Assembly: GCF_025971955.1 (NCBI RefSeq)
Contig: NZ_JAPDMX010000002.1
Span: forward strand, 1 to 64,000
Direction of reading: 5' to 3'
DNA: 64,000 nt
From: Shewanella subflava
Lineage (GTDB): Bacteria; Pseudomonadota; Gammaproteobacteria; Enterobacterales; Shewanellaceae
Positions 35,988 to 45,287 of the stretch are shown in pieces. The notes below the pieces were generated by a model, which was given only the letters and a program-made list of their open reading frames with translations, searched no databases and was not told the origin of the DNA. Position 1 is the first letter of the stretch. Each line of letters opens with the position of its first letter. A program made the translations under genes and the position numbers.

Positions 35988-36998
35988 TTAAAGCACCCGA
36001 TTAAACTCTGCCAATTTATTCACCACACTAGACACTGACAGTGATGCACCGTGAGCGATTTTATCTGCCAGTTTTTTCTTCATTTGATATTTTAGTTTAA
36101 ACACTTGATGTTCTTTAGCTAATGAAAGTACCACATCGTCACTGGTGGCAATTTCATCAACTAAACCTAAACCTAACGCTTGCTTACCATACCAATGCTC
36201 ACCAGTTGCCACTTTTTCCAAATCAAGCTCAGGACGATAATGACTCACAAACTGTTTAAAAAGCACATGGGTTTCTTCTAGCTCTTGTTGAAACTTTTCA
36301 CGTCCCTCATCGGTATTTTCACCAAACACAGTTAAGGTGCGCTTGAAATTACCTGCGGTGTGCTGCTCATAATCAATTTCATGCTTTTTCAGTAATCGGC
36401 TAAAGTTAGGCAGTTGTGCAACAACACCAATTGATCCAACAATGGCAAAGGGCGCTGCAACTATTTTATTCGCCACACAAGCCATCATATATCCACCACT
36501 GGCAGCCACTTTGTCAATACATACGGTAAAAGGAATTTCAGCTTGGCGTAAGCGATCTAATTGACTTGCAGCAAGACCATAGCCGTGTACCATACCGCCG
36601 CCACTTTCTACATTGACCAACACTTGATCGCCTTTTTCAGCAATCGTTAAAATAGCGGTAATTTCTTCACGTAAAGAGGACACCTCACCTGCATCAATAC
36701 TGCCTTTAAAATCGATGACATAAACTTTACTGGGTGATTTGTCTTCTTTCTCTGCGATTTTTTCTGCAGCTTTCAGTTCTTTTTCATAAGCTTTTAGCTG
36801 TTTTTTAGACAATACTTCATGCTTTAAATCATGCTTTAATTGCTTTAATTCATCACTTAAATCAGTAAGCTTAAGCTCGCCTTTATCTGCTTTATTTTTC
36901 ATACCACTGGCAACAACGACAATCACCACCGCCACAATCGCAATAACAATAGTGACCGCTTTAGCGAGAAACATGCCGTATTCAATTAAAAAGTCCAA
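35988..36998 (-). CDS. sohB: Inner-membrane protease SohB (S49 family)
   Basis: 336-aa signal-peptide-peptidase-type serine protease. An N-terminal helix (about 8-30, MFLAKAVTIVIAIVAVVIVVV) anchors it; a Lys/Glu-rich coiled region follows; the Clp-fold domain starts at KVYVIDFKGSIDAGEV. The nucleophile Ser is in DKVAASGGYMMACVANKI and the general-base Lys lies in the following half, around AGNFKRTLTVFGEN. SohB in E. coli acts on periplasmic or membrane peptides. Length agrees with E. coli (349 aa). Confidence 0.93.
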   Translation of the reverse strand: MDFLIEYGMFLAKAVTIVIAIVAVVIVVVASGMKNKADKGELKLTDLSDELKQLKHDLKHEVLSKKQLKAYEKELKAAEKIAEKEDKSPSKVYVIDFKGSIDAGEVSSLREEITAILTIAEKGDQVLVNVESGGGMVHGYGLAASQLDRLRQAEIPFTVCIDKVAASGGYMMACVANKIVAAPFAIVGSIGVVAQLPNFSRLLKKHEIDYEQHTAGNFKRTLTVFGENTDEGREKFQQELEETHVLFKQFVSHYRPELDLEKVATGEHWYGKQALGLGLVDEIATSDDVVLSLAKEHQVFKLKYQMKKKLADKIAHGASLSVSSVVNKLAEFNRVL

Positions 36999-37058
36999 AA
37001 TTCACTCCACGAAAAAATAATAACCTAGTTTACCAATATCCATTGATAAACAAACAAT

Positions 37059-37085
37059 AAAAAACCCAGCTTATGCTGGGTTTTT
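37059..37085. terminator. Intrinsic terminator of the lipase gene (bidirectional)
   Basis: AAAAACCCAGC and GCTGGGTTTTT form an 11-bp stem with a TTAT loop and A/T tails on both sides, between the lipase stop and the sohB 5' end. Confidence 0.85.
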
Positions 37086-37113
37086 AAACAATCAAAACAT
37101 AAAATTGTTATGA

Positions 37114-39609
37114 TTAATTACAAGTTTGGATCACTTCACTATCGGATACAACAACTGTCGCACTACCTAATGCCGCAGTACGCGCAAACATGGCCACTTG
37201 AGATTGCATTTCTGCAGTCGCTTGTGCAGCCATACCATCGGTTGCAGGTGTTTCACTCGGACTAACAATCGAACTGTGATGTCCTTTAGAGAATCTTACT
37301 GCACCAGAGCCTGCTGCAGTTGAATCAACACATCCCAGTTTGAGAGAGGCAATTAACGGTTCAGTACCTGATAATGGGAAACCTTCCACCGAATTAGGTA
37401 AAGTTTGGTCTGGTAGGTTACCCGCACCATCTCCAACCACTTCAATTAAATGAACCGGTAACCCCGTTGCAGCTAATTTTGCACCATGGTTCACAGGATC
37501 TGCACTATCAACCGCAGTTTGCACTGCAAAGGCAAAGGTAGGTAAAAACTCAGCATAAACCGCTTGTACCAAGGCGTCGTATTCAGGAGTTTCAGGCTCA
37601 TACCCTGGAGTATTTGCTTTATCTACCAAGGCCAAGAAAGTATCTGATTTCGTTATGTTATCAAACAATACTGGACCAAAAGCCGCAGAGCCAGCAAAGG
37701 CACCCGCTAAACCACCCGCTGGAGCCACTAACGATGAAGCTGTTAAGCCATAAGCATTAGGTAATTGTGTTCCAGAAGCTGGGTCAACTAAACCTGAACT
37801 GGCATAGGTAGAGAACGTTGTGCCAACAATACCGCCTAAGCTTAACCCCTGAGCACTGATTTTACTGATATCAAATACTTGCTGACCGCCCGCTTGAGCG
37901 ATTTGGGTGTACATCCCCGTTAATAACAAACGCAGTGCTAAATGGTCCATTGTTGCCTGGCGGAAGTTATCACGCACCGACAATGTGCTAGCAATATTGA
38001 CAAATGCGAGTGGATTACCATTTTTAAACTTATTGGTATCACCGATGACCGCACCATAGGCAGGATCGGTCGCGGAAACAAGATATGCTCCTGTACCATC
38101 GTTGCCAAATGAACGTGCGCCGTGCAATGGCATATCAATCGCAATTGTTGCAATCCCCATTGCCGCATACGAGCCTGCATAGGCTAATGCCATTTCTTTA
38201 CCGCCACCTAGACCATGCAAAGCAATGTTGGTTGGCCAACCGTTTGTTGGTGGAATAAATGTCAGCCCTTGAGACGCTTGAAATGCTGCCACTTTTTGTG
38301 CATTAGGCATGGCAATCAATACAGGTACTGTCTCATAACTCATGATTTTGGGGATTGGATTAAACTTAGTCAAATGCTTAGTTGGATCAGCACTTGTGCC
38401 ATCATCTAACATCCAAGGATAACCAGCGAGTAATGCTGGATTAGCCAGCGCAGCATTGGGGTCTATTCCAAAGCCAATCGCTTGTTGCGCAAAATTTGCC
38501 TGACTTAGCTTGCCCGATTGAACAGCTAATAAAACCGATACAGGGCTATCACCTTGTGCAAACCAACGACCATTGATTAAAGGTTTTAACTCTGGGCTTA
38601 AACATCCATTAGATGAGCAGCTACCGTACATTGGGACTTTAATGGCTGCGGTATAGACATCTGCTAAACTCGATACCACGTATGCTGCGCCATCATCTTC
38701 AGTTAAACCTGCTGCTTGGGCGACTGTAAGAATGCCACCGGCTCCATTGGGTACTGGCGTTGGCGTTTGTACAAATGAAGGTTTATAGTCTTTATGACCA
38801 GCCATCAGCAGCTTGGTTGTTTCGTACACATCTTTCACAGACTGAGTCGTAAACAAGCCTGAGAAGCTCACTGATGCAGGGTCAACACCGTGTTCTGCCG
38901 CCATGCCTTTTTCATAGCTATTGACTAATCCTTGTAGCTGTAACTGCGAAGGTGTTTCTAAAGGATTAACATCAATGTCTAATTTTAACAAACCATAAGT
39001 GGTTGATGGTGCAATACCGCGACCCAATGAGTCCTGAATAAGATCCGTTGTTGCATAAAGATAGGATTGACCAGCTTTGAGAGGTTTAAGTGGTACAATA
39101 GCCACTTTGTTTCCAGAGGCTTTAGAGACAAAGTCAACACCGAAGGTTAACTCATCACCCACTTTACAGGCGGATACAGAAGCAGCGGCTTTACACTCTG
39201 GATCACTTGATAACGCACCACCAACAGTGGCCTCAAATACTCTTACTGCGCCAGGCTGAAACACGGATGCAGCATCAAGTGTTAGCATAGTACCGTCGGT
39301 ATCCTTGGCTAACTCTACTGTAATAGTGATAGGCGAAGTGGTTGACCAACCATCCAGTGCCCCCAAGGCTAATTGAGGGTTAACGTAGTCAATACCATCC
39401 TCACCTGGAATATTTAACGTGCCATCGGTGGTACCACTGAATAGTAAATCGTTTGGTAATGGAAGTTTGCCATTGGCAGGATCAAACTGCATATGAGACA
39501 CAGGCACTAAAGGCGTGGCACTTTCTTTAGCTTCATTAAAGCTTTCTTCCGAACAACCTGTTAGCCCTAGAGCAGATGCAATAGCAACACCCAAAATGAG
39601 TCTTTTCAT
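37114..39609 (-). CDS. Extracellular/surface lipoprotein lipase, Pla-1/cef (VolA-like) family
   Basis: 831-aa lipoprotein of the Pla-1/cef lipase family of marine gammaproteobacteria; VolA of Vibrio, a surface lysophospholipase, belongs here. The signal peptide MKRLILGVAIASALGLTGC carries the lipobox. The N-terminal lipase domain includes FDPANGKLPLPNDLLFSGTTDGTL, and the catalytic half has ALHGLGGGKEMALAYAGSYA and the nucleophile elbow QGLSLGGIVG; KGHHSSIVSP near the end probably holds the His. The start is ATG 39609, immediately before the signal peptide; 18 upstream codons are open but not signal-like. Single gene with terminator. Confidence 0.87.
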   Translation of the reverse strand: MKRLILGVAIASALGLTGCSEESFNEAKESATPLVPVSHMQFDPANGKLPLPNDLLFSGTTDGTLNIPGEDGIDYVNPQLALGALDGWSTTSPITITVELAKDTDGTMLTLDAASVFQPGAVRVFEATVGGALSSDPECKAAASVSACKVGDELTFGVDFVSKASGNKVAIVPLKPLKAGQSYLYATTDLIQDSLGRGIAPSTTYGLLKLDIDVNPLETPSQLQLQGLVNSYEKGMAAEHGVDPASVSFSGLFTTQSVKDVYETTKLLMAGHKDYKPSFVQTPTPVPNGAGGILTVAQAAGLTEDDGAAYVVSSLADVYTAAIKVPMYGSCSSNGCLSPELKPLINGRWFAQGDSPVSVLLAVQSGKLSQANFAQQAIGFGIDPNAALANPALLAGYPWMLDDGTSADPTKHLTKFNPIPKIMSYETVPVLIAMPNAQKVAAFQASQGLTFIPPTNGWPTNIALHGLGGGKEMALAYAGSYAAMGIATIAIDMPLHGARSFGNDGTGAYLVSATDPAYGAVIGDTNKFKNGNPLAFVNIASTLSVRDNFRQATMDHLALRLLLTGMYTQIAQAGGQQVFDISKISAQGLSLGGIVGTTFSTYASSGLVDPASGTQLPNAYGLTASSLVAPAGGLAGAFAGSAAFGPVLFDNITKSDTFLALVDKANTPGYEPETPEYDALVQAVYAEFLPTFAFAVQTAVDSADPVNHGAKLAATGLPVHLIEVVGDGAGNLPDQTLPNSVEGFPLSGTEPLIASLKLGCVDSTAAGSGAVRFSKGHHSSIVSPSETPATDGMAAQATAEMQSQVAMFARTAALGSATVVVSDSEVIQTCN

Positions 39610-39866
39610 CTTTTTTCCCCAAATCTTGTTGTAATAATTTTGTTTTCCCCAAAAATTGGTCACAATAGTCCAATCATGACCATAAGGACTTATTTTAGCC
39701 CTTAGCTAGTTTCAAGTTAACGTAAAATTATAGAGTTAGCTACAAGTTTATTACACCCTGTTGACTGTTTAGCATACAAATATCAGTCATTTGTTTAAAA
39801 CAGTTGTTTACCTTTTGTTCGATTGTAGATTTGACGGGCAGTTGTGTCCCAAGGAATTATTGAATC

Positions 39867-40604
39867 ATGTTGGAATATCAAGCTAGAAAAGATTTGCTTA
39901 ATAATAAAACAATATTAGTCACTGGCGCAGGTGATGGCATTGGTCGCGCTGCGGCGTTAGCCTACGCGCAGCATGGTGCAACGGTTATTTTGTTGGGAAA
40001 AACCGTCAAAAAACTTGAAAAAGTCTATGACGAAATCGTGGCTTTAGGTGCACCCAAGCCTGCTATTGTGCCATTAGATTTAAAGGGGGCGACAGAACAA
40101 AACTATGTCGATATGGCTGAAACCATTGCTGAACAATTTGGGCAACTGGATGGTTTATTACATAATGCGTCTCAATTAGGAGCCCTTGGCCCTTTTGAGC
40201 ACATTGATTTAGCTTCTCTTGAAGAAATCATGAAAGTGAATGTCACAGCCCAAGCCATTTTAACAAAAGCCTTGTTACCAGTGATGCGCAAGGCAGCTAA
40301 TGCTTCTATCATCTTCACCTCTAGCGGTGTGGGCAGAAAAGGTCGTGCTTATTGGGGACCTTATGCATTTTCTAAATTTGCCACAGAGGGCATGATGCAA
40401 GTGCTTGCGGATGAATGTGATAACACCCATGTTCGTGTAAACAGCATCAACCCAGGTGCAACACAAACCGAAATGCGAGCTAAAGCATATCCAGCTGAAG
40501 ATCCTACGTCATTAAAATCACCCACAGACATTATGCCAACCTATTTATTTTTAATGGGTGATGATTCTATCAATACCAATGGACAAGCCTTAAACGCGCA
40601 GTAA
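39867..40604 (+). CDS. yciK: Short-chain dehydrogenase/reductase YciK
   Basis: 245-aa SDR oxidoreductase, close to E. coli YciK. NAD(P)-binding motif TGAGDGIGRAAAL at about 20-32, LHNASQLGALGPFE (NNAG equivalent), Ser in IIFTSSGVGRKG and YxxxK in YWGPYAFSKFATEGM. The physiological substrate is unknown. ATG is preceded by AAGGAATTATTGA. A terminator follows within 20 bp, so it is a single unit. E. coli YciK is encoded beside btuR and sohB/topA, so its closeness to sohB echoes that locus. Confidence 0.92.
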   Translation: MLEYQARKDLLNNKTILVTGAGDGIGRAAALAYAQHGATVILLGKTVKKLEKVYDEIVALGAPKPAIVPLDLKGATEQNYVDMAETIAEQFGQLDGLLHNASQLGALGPFEHIDLASLEEIMKVNVTAQAILTKALLPVMRKAANASIIFTSSGVGRKGRAYWGPYAFSKFATEGMMQVLADECDNTHVRVNSINPGATQTEMRAKAYPAEDPTSLKSPTDIMPTYLFLMGDDSINTNGQALNAQ

Positions 40605-40621
40605 CTAAAAGCAATTTAACC

Positions 40622-40650
40622 AAAAAAGGAAGCTCAGGCTTCCTTTTTTT
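40622..40650. terminator. Intrinsic terminator shared by yciK and comEA
   Basis: AAAAAAGGAAGC and GCTTCCTTTTTTT form a stem with a short TCAG loop; A and T tails on both sides make it bidirectional between two convergent genes. Confidence 0.85.
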
Positions 40651-40664
40651 AGAAATATTCGAGG

Positions 40665-41000
40665 TTAAATGACCAATCTACCTGCATTTTGCGCTAATAA
40701 CTTTTCACCAATACCACTGACTTCCATCAGCTGTTTTACATCTTTAAATTTACCATTTTTATTACGGTATTCGATGATAGACTTCGCTTTTGCTTCACCT
40801 ATGCCATTTAATGACTGTAGTTCTGCTAAATCGGCTTTATTAATGTTCACTTTTGATGTGACACTAGATTTAGCTTCAACTACTTTTTCATTCACTTGTT
40901 TTTTTGCAGGCGTTTCTTGAGCGGCATATAAGTTGATATGCGCAAATGATAATAACCCTATCGCCATCACAGCCAACATACTTAAAGGTGATAATTTCAT
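40665..41000 (-). CDS. ComEA-family helix-hairpin-helix DNA-binding protein
   Basis: 111-aa periplasmic protein. A signal peptide (MKLSPLSMLAVMAIGLLSFAHINLYAA) and a short Lys/Glu linker lead to a C-terminal double helix-hairpin-helix: VNINKADLAELQSLNGIGEAKAKSI and GKFKDVKQLMEVSGIGEKLL. Such proteins bind incoming double-stranded DNA during natural transformation, acting as a ratchet in Vibrio; in Shewanella the role is inferred. It stands alone, with AGGAGAAT-type ribosome site before the ATG. Confidence 0.88.
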   Translation of the reverse strand: MKLSPLSMLAVMAIGLLSFAHINLYAAQETPAKKQVNEKVVEAKSSVTSKVNINKADLAELQSLNGIGEAKAKSIIEYRNKNGKFKDVKQLMEVSGIGEKLLAQNAGRLVI

Positions 41001-41138
41001 CTTAATTCTCCTATGTCCTAAATCAGAGCCAATTGCCGACTTCCCTATTCCGTAGCGAGGCTCAATAATCTATCTCATCATTGAGATAGGTATTAAGATT
41101 AGACTTTGATTAAAAAAACCACAAAAAAATCACCTAAT

Positions 41139-42263
41139 TTACCGTACTTTTTGCTGCTCCTCTGTCGATTTTAACACTTTAGACTTATTCATAGCTTCTG
41201 CGGTTAATCCTTTTATCTCAGATAATAAGTGTTGATGGATCTTACTCAACTTAGGTTTATTCTTTTGATTAAACTTGATTGGCCGACATAACGCCATGGC
41301 TTGGTAACCTAATCTAGCAGTCAGTAATCCTCCACCCAAACCTTGTGCGACTCTGGCAGATAACTTGCCTGTCATTTCAACTGATAGTAATTGAGTGCCT
41401 AAATCAGTGGCTACCTCGGCAGTACCAGCATAAATAATATTAACAATAATAGAACGAATGAGTTTTATGCGACTCCAGTAGCCAAGTTCAATACCGTAAA
41501 CATTGGCAATTTTTGAAATCATGGCTTGATTTCGCCATAAAATAAGGGCCATATCTAAAGCGGCTAATGGACTAGCGGCTAGCAGCAAAGCGGATTCAGC
41601 GGCAAATCGACTAACATATTTTTTTGCGATTTCATCTCGTTCAGATAATACAATGTCATCAAATAACATGACTTTTTCAGCATCGTTATGCTCTGCACTG
41701 ACTTGCGACAAATAGGCTCGCTTAGCCTGATTATCCGGATAATTGACAAGCAATGCTCGAATGTAGGGATCTGCTTCACCTATCTGCATACTGTCAGCTA
41801 ATCGGCTGGCAGTATCTTGGTCGACATTGACCTGTTTGAGAACCGCAAGTTTTCGCCACTCTTTAATCACAATAACACTCAACCAAGTGGTTAATACTCC
41901 CAGTACAAGCGCATAAAAACTAAATAAGTATGGGCTTTGTTCAAAGGCACTCAATAACCCCGTTATCGTCTGAACGATAATCAATAGCCCAACAGACATA
42001 AAAGATAACTTTGCCAACAAAGACCATCTTTTGGGGCGCTTTGATTCCTTCAACACCTCGTCCAGAACACTTTCTGGCATCAATGATTCAAAATCATCAG
42101 CGGATTTGGCTGTAGCTGATGCAAACTCCTCAATAAAGTCAGCCTCATTGAAGGATTGCATGGGTTTTAAAGGCTGTTGCATTCTGGATACGTCATCAAC
42201 CGTTTTATCATTAGCGCATTGTTCCGAAAACACTTTAGCCGGCTTTATATGATTATTCTGCAT
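41139..42263 (-). CDS. ycjF: TIGR01620/YcjF family inner-membrane protein
   Basis: 374-aa membrane protein of the phage-shock-associated ycjXF pair. An acidic N-terminal part (~1-75) precedes two hydrophobic helices (about 85-105 and 112-132, LLAKLSFMSVGLLIIVQTITG and YLFSFYALVLGVLTTWLSVIV) and a DUF697-like helical domain with ISKIANVYGIELGYWSRIKLIRSI. ATG 42263 is preferred; the longer frame begins with TTG 42275. It follows ycjX by 15 nt. Function remains unknown beyond membrane-stress association. Confidence 0.88.
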   Translation of the reverse strand: MQNNHIKPAKVFSEQCANDKTVDDVSRMQQPLKPMQSFNEADFIEEFASATAKSADDFESLMPESVLDEVLKESKRPKRWSLLAKLSFMSVGLLIIVQTITGLLSAFEQSPYLFSFYALVLGVLTTWLSVIVIKEWRKLAVLKQVNVDQDTASRLADSMQIGEADPYIRALLVNYPDNQAKRAYLSQVSAEHNDAEKVMLFDDIVLSERDEIAKKYVSRFAAESALLLAASPLAALDMALILWRNQAMISKIANVYGIELGYWSRIKLIRSIIVNIIYAGTAEVATDLGTQLLSVEMTGKLSARVAQGLGGGLLTARLGYQAMALCRPIKFNQKNKPKLSKIHQHLLSEIKGLTAEAMNKSKVLKSTEEQQKVR

Positions 42264-42278
42264 AATATGACTCAATGA

Positions 42279-43736
42279 TTAAGCGAGCTTATCGCCCAAC
42301 AAAAACTCTAGTAAATGATCTAAACGAATATGTGGATAAAGACGCTGTTGGGGATCGACATTGGCATCGGGCAGCAAGGCTAAAGACGGCGGCGAAAATG
42401 CACAAAAACCAAAGCCTTGTTGCTGCCAAAAATCTGCCTGTGGTAAATGACTTGGCACATCGCCAGGATAAATTGTGACTAGCTTGCCGGTTTTATCGCA
42501 TCCTTTGATGACTTCTTGCTGACCGTTTGGCGAATGAATCATACCGTGTTGGGTCGCTTTAATTGCACTTATCGCCATCGTTTCCACTTCACAACCTTCA
42601 AAGCGAGCAAAGTGCTGGCTCTGCTGTAACATTTCAGTTAATAAACTTAATATGTGGCTCTGCTGACTTCGAGTGACTCGGTCTACCTGACTTGCTGCAA
42701 ATAGCACCTTATCAATTTTCGGTGAAAAAAGGCGGTTAAGCAGACTGGATTGACCAAATTGAAAGCTTTCCATTATGCTGTTTAGCGCTTGCCCCATGTC
42801 ATTAAACTGTGCTTGCCCGTGATTAAGTCCATTTAAGCAATCCACTAACACGACTTGACGATCGAACTTTGCAAAGTGCTCTTTATAAAAAGGTTTTACC
42901 ACTTTAGCGACATATTCTTGATAACGCGACTTTAGCACCTGGTAATAGCTGCTTGCTTCACTATTATTGAATTGCGCATGTTGTAGCGGTGATAAGCTCA
43001 ATAACGGGAAAAAAGTCAATAATGGCGTATGCTCAAACTCACCAGGCAATAACATTCTTCCTGGCTGTGCAAAATAGAACCCATGCTTATGTACCATTTC
43101 ATGAAGTAAATTTTGATAAGTATCGGCAATCTTTTTAAGTACTTGTTCATCGGCCGCTGCAGATAAATCAATCCCCGTAATAAGATCGCTAAAAACACCA
43201 TACAATGTACTACTTTGTAGGCGTGTCACGGCATCTTGTTGACTCAAACACCACGCGGCAAAATCCTGCTTAAGCATAGGAAGATCTAATAACCACTCGC
43301 CAGGATAATCTACAATATCAACGTATAGAGTGGCTGAATCGGTTAACTTAGCTAATACACCTTGCTCTGGACGATACTTAATAGCCAGTCTAAGTTCAGT
43401 GATGTTTCGTGTCGAAGGCGGCCAAACTGAAGGTTGCCCACCCAAAGCTTGCATGGCACTTTGATAATCAAAACGGGCGATATTTAGATCAGGTTGTAAA
43501 GTACGTTTCACCCCCAATAAACGACCTTCTCTGGCCACTTGCCACAAAGGCAGGGGATTCTTATCGAAGTTGAGTCCTGCGTGTAGTAACTGATTCACCA
43601 GTCCAGTGATAAAAGCGGTTTTACCTGCGCCAGACAAACCTGTTACCGCCAAACGCACATGTCTATCAGTACTGCGATGAACCAGTGATTGAGCAGATTG
43701 AGCGATTTTATTGAACGATCGTTCCAGTAGACTCAT
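42279..43736 (-). CDS. ycjX: YcjX family P-loop NTPase
   Basis: 485-aa putative GTPase of the psp-associated ycjXF pair, close to E. coli YcjX. The Walker A motif GLSGAGKTAFITGLVNQ is at about 33-49; further conserved parts are VDIVDYPGEWLLDLPML (Walker B-like) and FAASQVDRVTRSQ (base-recognition-like). The start is ATG 43736 with GGAA 7 nt upstream; the longer frame begins at TTG 43757 inside the pspC terminator. Likely membrane-stress role with YcjF; activity not established here. Confidence 0.9.
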   Translation of the reverse strand: MSLLERSFNKIAQSAQSLVHRSTDRHVRLAVTGLSGAGKTAFITGLVNQLLHAGLNFDKNPLPLWQVAREGRLLGVKRTLQPDLNIARFDYQSAMQALGGQPSVWPPSTRNITELRLAIKYRPEQGVLAKLTDSATLYVDIVDYPGEWLLDLPMLKQDFAAWCLSQQDAVTRLQSSTLYGVFSDLITGIDLSAAADEQVLKKIADTYQNLLHEMVHKHGFYFAQPGRMLLPGEFEHTPLLTFFPLLSLSPLQHAQFNNSEASSYYQVLKSRYQEYVAKVVKPFYKEHFAKFDRQVVLVDCLNGLNHGQAQFNDMGQALNSIMESFQFGQSSLLNRLFSPKIDKVLFAASQVDRVTRSQQSHILSLLTEMLQQSQHFARFEGCEVETMAISAIKATQHGMIHSPNGQQEVIKGCDKTGKLVTIYPGDVPSHLPQADFWQQQGFGFCAFSPPSLALLPDANVDPQQRLYPHIRLDHLLEFLLGDKLA

Positions 43737-43748
43737 GGTAAGTTCCAA

Positions 43749-43774
43749 ATAAAACAAGGGCGGATAACCGCCCT
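43749..43774 (-). terminator. Hairpin terminator between pspC and ycjX
   Basis: On the minus strand AGGGCGG-TTAT-CCGCCCT is followed by TGTTTTATTT, directly after the pspC stop. It may only partly uncouple ycjXF from the pspABC transcript, since the pairs are co-regulated in E. coli. Confidence 0.7.
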
Positions 43775-43782
43775 AGATTTGA

Positions 43783-44178
43783 TTACAGATTATTGATTTG
43801 GCGTTTCAAATCAAATGTATCTGAAGTGACATGTTTTTCCAATTTTTGTAATCTCGACTCTAACGATGCAAACTGACGGTTTACATCAAATAGGGCCTGT
43901 TTTGCGGGCTCGCCAGCCTGCCAAACTTTCTTTTTAACTTCAATATCTTTGTGCGCATCTAAATGTGACTGGCTCCGTGGTTTAACATCTAAAATCATCC
44001 ACATCGCAATGTAAATAACCACAATAAAACCGCTGCCACCAAGTAATAAAATTGATGCGGCAACCACTCTAACTAACCAAACTTCAAAATTAAAATACTC
44101 TGCGATACCCGCACACACACCAGCGATTTTTCCTGCTTGCGGATTTCGATATAAGGTACGTCCGTTAGACTCGCTCAT
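43783..44178 (-). CDS. pspC: Envelope stress response membrane protein PspC
   Basis: 131-aa inner-membrane protein that with PspB senses membrane damage and releases PspA from PspF. The PspC domain begins GRTLYRNPQAGKIAGVCAGIAEYF and contains one strong helix (~38-62, VVAASILLLGGSGFIVVIYIAMWMI), followed by a cytoplasmic coiled tail (LESRLQKLEKHV). The start is ATG 44178 with GGAGG 7 nt upstream; it overlaps pspB by 14 nt. No PspD or PspE gene follows. Confidence 0.93.
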   Translation of the reverse strand: MSESNGRTLYRNPQAGKIAGVCAGIAEYFNFEVWLVRVVAASILLLGGSGFIVVIYIAMWMILDVKPRSQSHLDAHKDIEVKKKVWQAGEPAKQALFDVNRQFASLESRLQKLEKHVTSDTFDLKRQINNL

Positions 44179-44404
44179 GTTTCGTCCTCCACTCTGGAGA
44201 TTCTGCATCAAGGATAGCTTCTAAAGTATGAATACGACCATTCATTTTATCCGCCTTCGCAATTAAATCATTTAGCTGATTAAATTCTTCATCAGTGAGC
44301 CCCTGGCTCACTTGTCGCTTACTGCGATAATGAAGCACCAACCAGATAGGAGCCACAACAATCATAAAAATGATAATTGGTGCAATAAGAAGATCCATAT
44401 CCAT
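44165..44404 (-). CDS. pspB: Envelope stress response membrane protein PspB
   Basis: 79-aa protein with one N-terminal membrane helix (LLIAPIIIFMIVVAPIWLVLHY, ~5-26) and a cytoplasmic leucine-zipper-like tail (LNDLIAKADKMNGRIHTLEAIL). It is the partner of PspC in sensing inner-membrane stress. GAGGTGAGTT precedes the ATG. Middle gene of pspABC, 20 nt after pspA. Confidence 0.94.
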   Translation of the reverse strand: MDMDLLIAPIIIFMIVVAPIWLVLHYRSKRQVSQGLTDEEFNQLNDLIAKADKMNGRIHTLEAILDAESPEWRTKHERV

Positions 44405-44424
44405 AACTCACCTCTGAAAAATTA

Positions 44425-45108
44425 TTACGCTTTTGATTTAGGTTGATTTTTTGCTTTTACTTTTGCCTTTAATGCTGCCAGCTCATCATTAACAGAATCT
44501 TCAGCTGCAAGCGCCGCAAACTCATCGTCTAACGTTGACTTTTTACCTAAATCATAAGCATCAACCTGTGCTTCAAGTCCTTCTACACGACGCTCGTATT
44601 GCTCGAACTTCATCATAGCATCATCAATTTTACTTGAATCAAGCTGCTTTTTTACTTCTAAACGCGAAGTGGCAGTTTGCTTACGCATGATGATCGTCTT
44701 TTGACGAGCTCGAGCATCAGTTAGCTTTTCTTGTAGTTGGCTAACTTCATCTTTTAAACGAGCAATATGCTCTTCGACAACTTTCAATTCAGCTTCAAGT
44801 GTAGCCAACAAAGTCGCTGTTTTTTGCTTTTCAACTAAAGCCGCTTTAGCTAAATCTTCACGGTCTTTTGAAATAGCTAATTCTGCTTTTTGTTCCCAAT
44901 CTTGAACCTGCTCTTGCACTCGGCCAATACGGCGTAGCAGTTCTTTTTTCTCTGCGAGTACTTTAGCTGAAGTAGAACGAACCTCAACCACTGTATCTTC
45001 CATTTCTTGTATAATCAGACGAACCATTTTTTCTGGATCTTCTGCTTTATCAAGGATTGCGCTGATGTTTGAATTAACGATATCAGCAAAACGAGAGAAA
45101 ATTCCCAT
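44425..45108 (-). CDS. pspA: Phage shock protein A
   Basis: 227-aa peripheral membrane protein of the ESCRT-III/Vipp1 class. The amphipathic N terminus MGIFSRFADIVNSNIS binds stressed membrane; the rest is long coiled-coil (LIQEMEDTVVEVRSTSAKVLAEKKEL to VEGLEAQVDAYDLGKK). PspA also inhibits PspF. ATG 45108 is chosen, with GAGG upstream; the 13 extra codons reach the sigma-54 promoter's start region at 45147 and cannot be translated from that promoter. Confidence 0.96.
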   Translation of the reverse strand: MGIFSRFADIVNSNISAILDKAEDPEKMVRLIIQEMEDTVVEVRSTSAKVLAEKKELLRRIGRVQEQVQDWEQKAELAISKDREDLAKAALVEKQKTATLLATLEAELKVVEEHIARLKDEVSQLQEKLTDARARQKTIIMRKQTATSRLEVKKQLDSSKIDDAMMKFEQYERRVEGLEAQVDAYDLGKKSTLDDEFAALAAEDSVNDELAALKAKVKAKNQPKSKA

Positions 45109-45146
45109 AATATGTACCTCAGTTTTCTGTGTGGATGACACAACCA

Positions 45147-45167
45147 TTAATACACTATACGTGCCAA
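45147..45167 (-). promoter_or_regulatory. Sigma-54 promoter of the pspABC operon
   Basis: The minus strand reads TTGGCACG (45160-45167), four bases, then GTGTATTAA, nearly the same as the E. coli pspA promoter region (TTGGCACG...TTGTATTAA). It lies ~40 bp upstream of the pspA start, with PspF encoded divergently, so PspF-dependent activation is expected. Confidence 0.85.
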
Positions 45168-45287
45168 CATTTACAATCCGATATTTATCAATACCTTATA
45201 TAAAAAATCATGTTTTTCTTTCTTTTATCTACTGAGCCACTTATTATTATTTTCACCAATAATTAGCGTAAAAGACTAACAAATACT

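Noticed and set aside
41082..41101. CTATCTCATCATTGAGATAG hairpin as a terminator of ycjF
   Set aside because: It lies in the comEA-ycjF spacer but has no T run on the minus strand; could be an operator or chance.
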